Of a stretch of 12,659 bases of DNA, positions 12,316 through 12,659 are shown in pieces. The DNA comes from JACDCY01 sp964350145 (GTDB lineage Bacteria; Gemmatimonadota; Gemmatimonadetes; Gemmatimonadales; Gemmatimonadaceae), in NCBI GenBank assembly GCA_964350145.1, contig CAYGJL010000059.1:1-12659 (forward strand). Direction: 5' to 3'. Made by a program: the position numbers and the translations under genes. The notes under the pieces are model-generated. The model did no database searches. It had not been told where the DNA came from and worked only from the letters and a program-made list of their open reading frames with translations. Numbering within the stretch: position 1 is the stretch's first letter; every line of letters begins with the position of its first letter.

Positions 12316-12659
12316 GAACGGCCCTGCGTCCTGCGTCCTGCGCCCTCGCGGCATCGAGGTGCATTCGGCGTCATGGTATTTCCTCAACAGTGATTTTGGC
12401 ATTGGCGTGCGCGCCGCCGGCGGTGAAGCCGTTGGGCGGAGAGATTGCTCCCATTGTGGCGCTGCCGAGTTCGGAGTTGGCGCCCGGGTACCGGCAGGTG
12501 GTGTTCGACTGGGAGTTCGAGCAGGGCGACGCCCGGATGCGGGGGGAGGGAGTAGTCCGTATCGCCCCGCCGGACAGCGCCCGGCTTGACCTCTTTCTCG
12601 GCGGGGGCTTCGGCGGCGGAGCTGCGATACTGGTGGGGGATGAGTTGCGGGCGCCGCTC
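12312..12659 (+). CDS. Putative lipoprotein, start only (runs off the window end)
   Basis: ATG 12312 overlaps the previous stop as ATGA, and the frame is open to the end of the window (116 codons visible). An arginine-containing leader (MRTALRPASCALAASRCIRR) is followed by a hydrophobic run and lipobox, VILALAC, so the protein is probably exported and lipid-anchored. The mature part begins APPAVKPLGGEIAPIVALPS and continues with LAPGYRQVVFDWEFEQGDAR and GEGVVRIAPPDSARLDLFLG. It is a beta-rich pattern similar to lipoproteins that bind hydrophobic partners, although I cannot assign a family. The leader is longer than usual because a heptad repeat (12324-12344) lies within it. Confidence 0.75.
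   Translation, partial: MRTALRPASCALAASRCIRRHGISSTVILALACAPPAVKPLGGEIAPIVALPSSELAPGYRQVVFDWEFEQGDARMRGEGVVRIAPPDSARLDLFLGGGFGGGAAILVGDELRAPL
12324..12344 (+). repeat. Heptanucleotide tandem repeat CTGCGTC x3 inside a lipoprotein leader
   Basis: Units are CTGCGTC, CTGCGTC and CTGCGCC, starting 12 bases after the ATG of the lipoprotein gene. They encode LRPASCA, ahead of the hydrophobic core. As with 10459-10486, a change of one unit would shift the frame. Confidence 0.85.

Overview
The window is high-GC bacterial chromosome. The gene repertoire (SecD/SecF pair, TatD, RidA, a selenocysteine-containing SelD, a DUF5683-like secreted protein, an LpxH-like hydrolase, a YbgC-like thioesterase and a HEAT-repeat/cyclophilin lipoprotein) points to a Gram-negative, diderm organism. 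Gemmatimonadota or a close relative is my best guess, an inference from style and family mix rather than from a marker gene.

Layout. Bases 1-3211 hold the end of secD, secF, a DUF4956-type membrane protein that appears truncated and fused to an unrelated tail, and tatD, all on + and tightly spaced. Bases 3347-4902 are ridA, selD and the selenocysteine tRNA gene selC. The selD gene is longer than a simple ORF scan shows: it starts at GTG 3749, reads through an in-frame TGA at 3821-3823 as Sec in the active-site motif CAGUASK, and has a good bacterial SECIS-like hairpin directly after the TGA.

Bases 4838-8496 are an integrated element in selC. A perfect 65-bp direct repeat, which is the selC 3' part from the anticodon loop to CCA, bounds it on both sides. 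The interior has visibly lower GC. It carries a multi-pass membrane protein (-), a 35-aa ORF with a strong ribosome binding site (-), a secreted protein (-), a broken piece of a family-4-type uracil-DNA glycosylase (-) and two related ~48-aa ORFs (+). No integrase gene is visible. Both ends instead keep paired 9-bp direct repeats (ATTGGTAAG, 12-bp register) that look like integrase arm-type sites, and CGTCC motifs phased at 10-11 bp. This fits a non-autonomous, trans-mobilisable element (CIME-like).

Bases 8497-12659 return to core-like sequence: a DUF5683-like protein whose 5' end reads out of the tRNA repeat, a convergent LpxH-like hydrolase, a divergent YbgC-like thioesterase, the HEAT/cyclophilin lipoprotein overlapping it, and the start of another lipoprotein cut by the window end.

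A second theme is exact 7-bp tandem repeats of several different sequences at gene boundaries outside the island (3222, 3317, 9933, 10006, 10459, 12324). Two lie inside the first codons of lipoprotein genes, where gain or loss of one unit would shift the reading frame.
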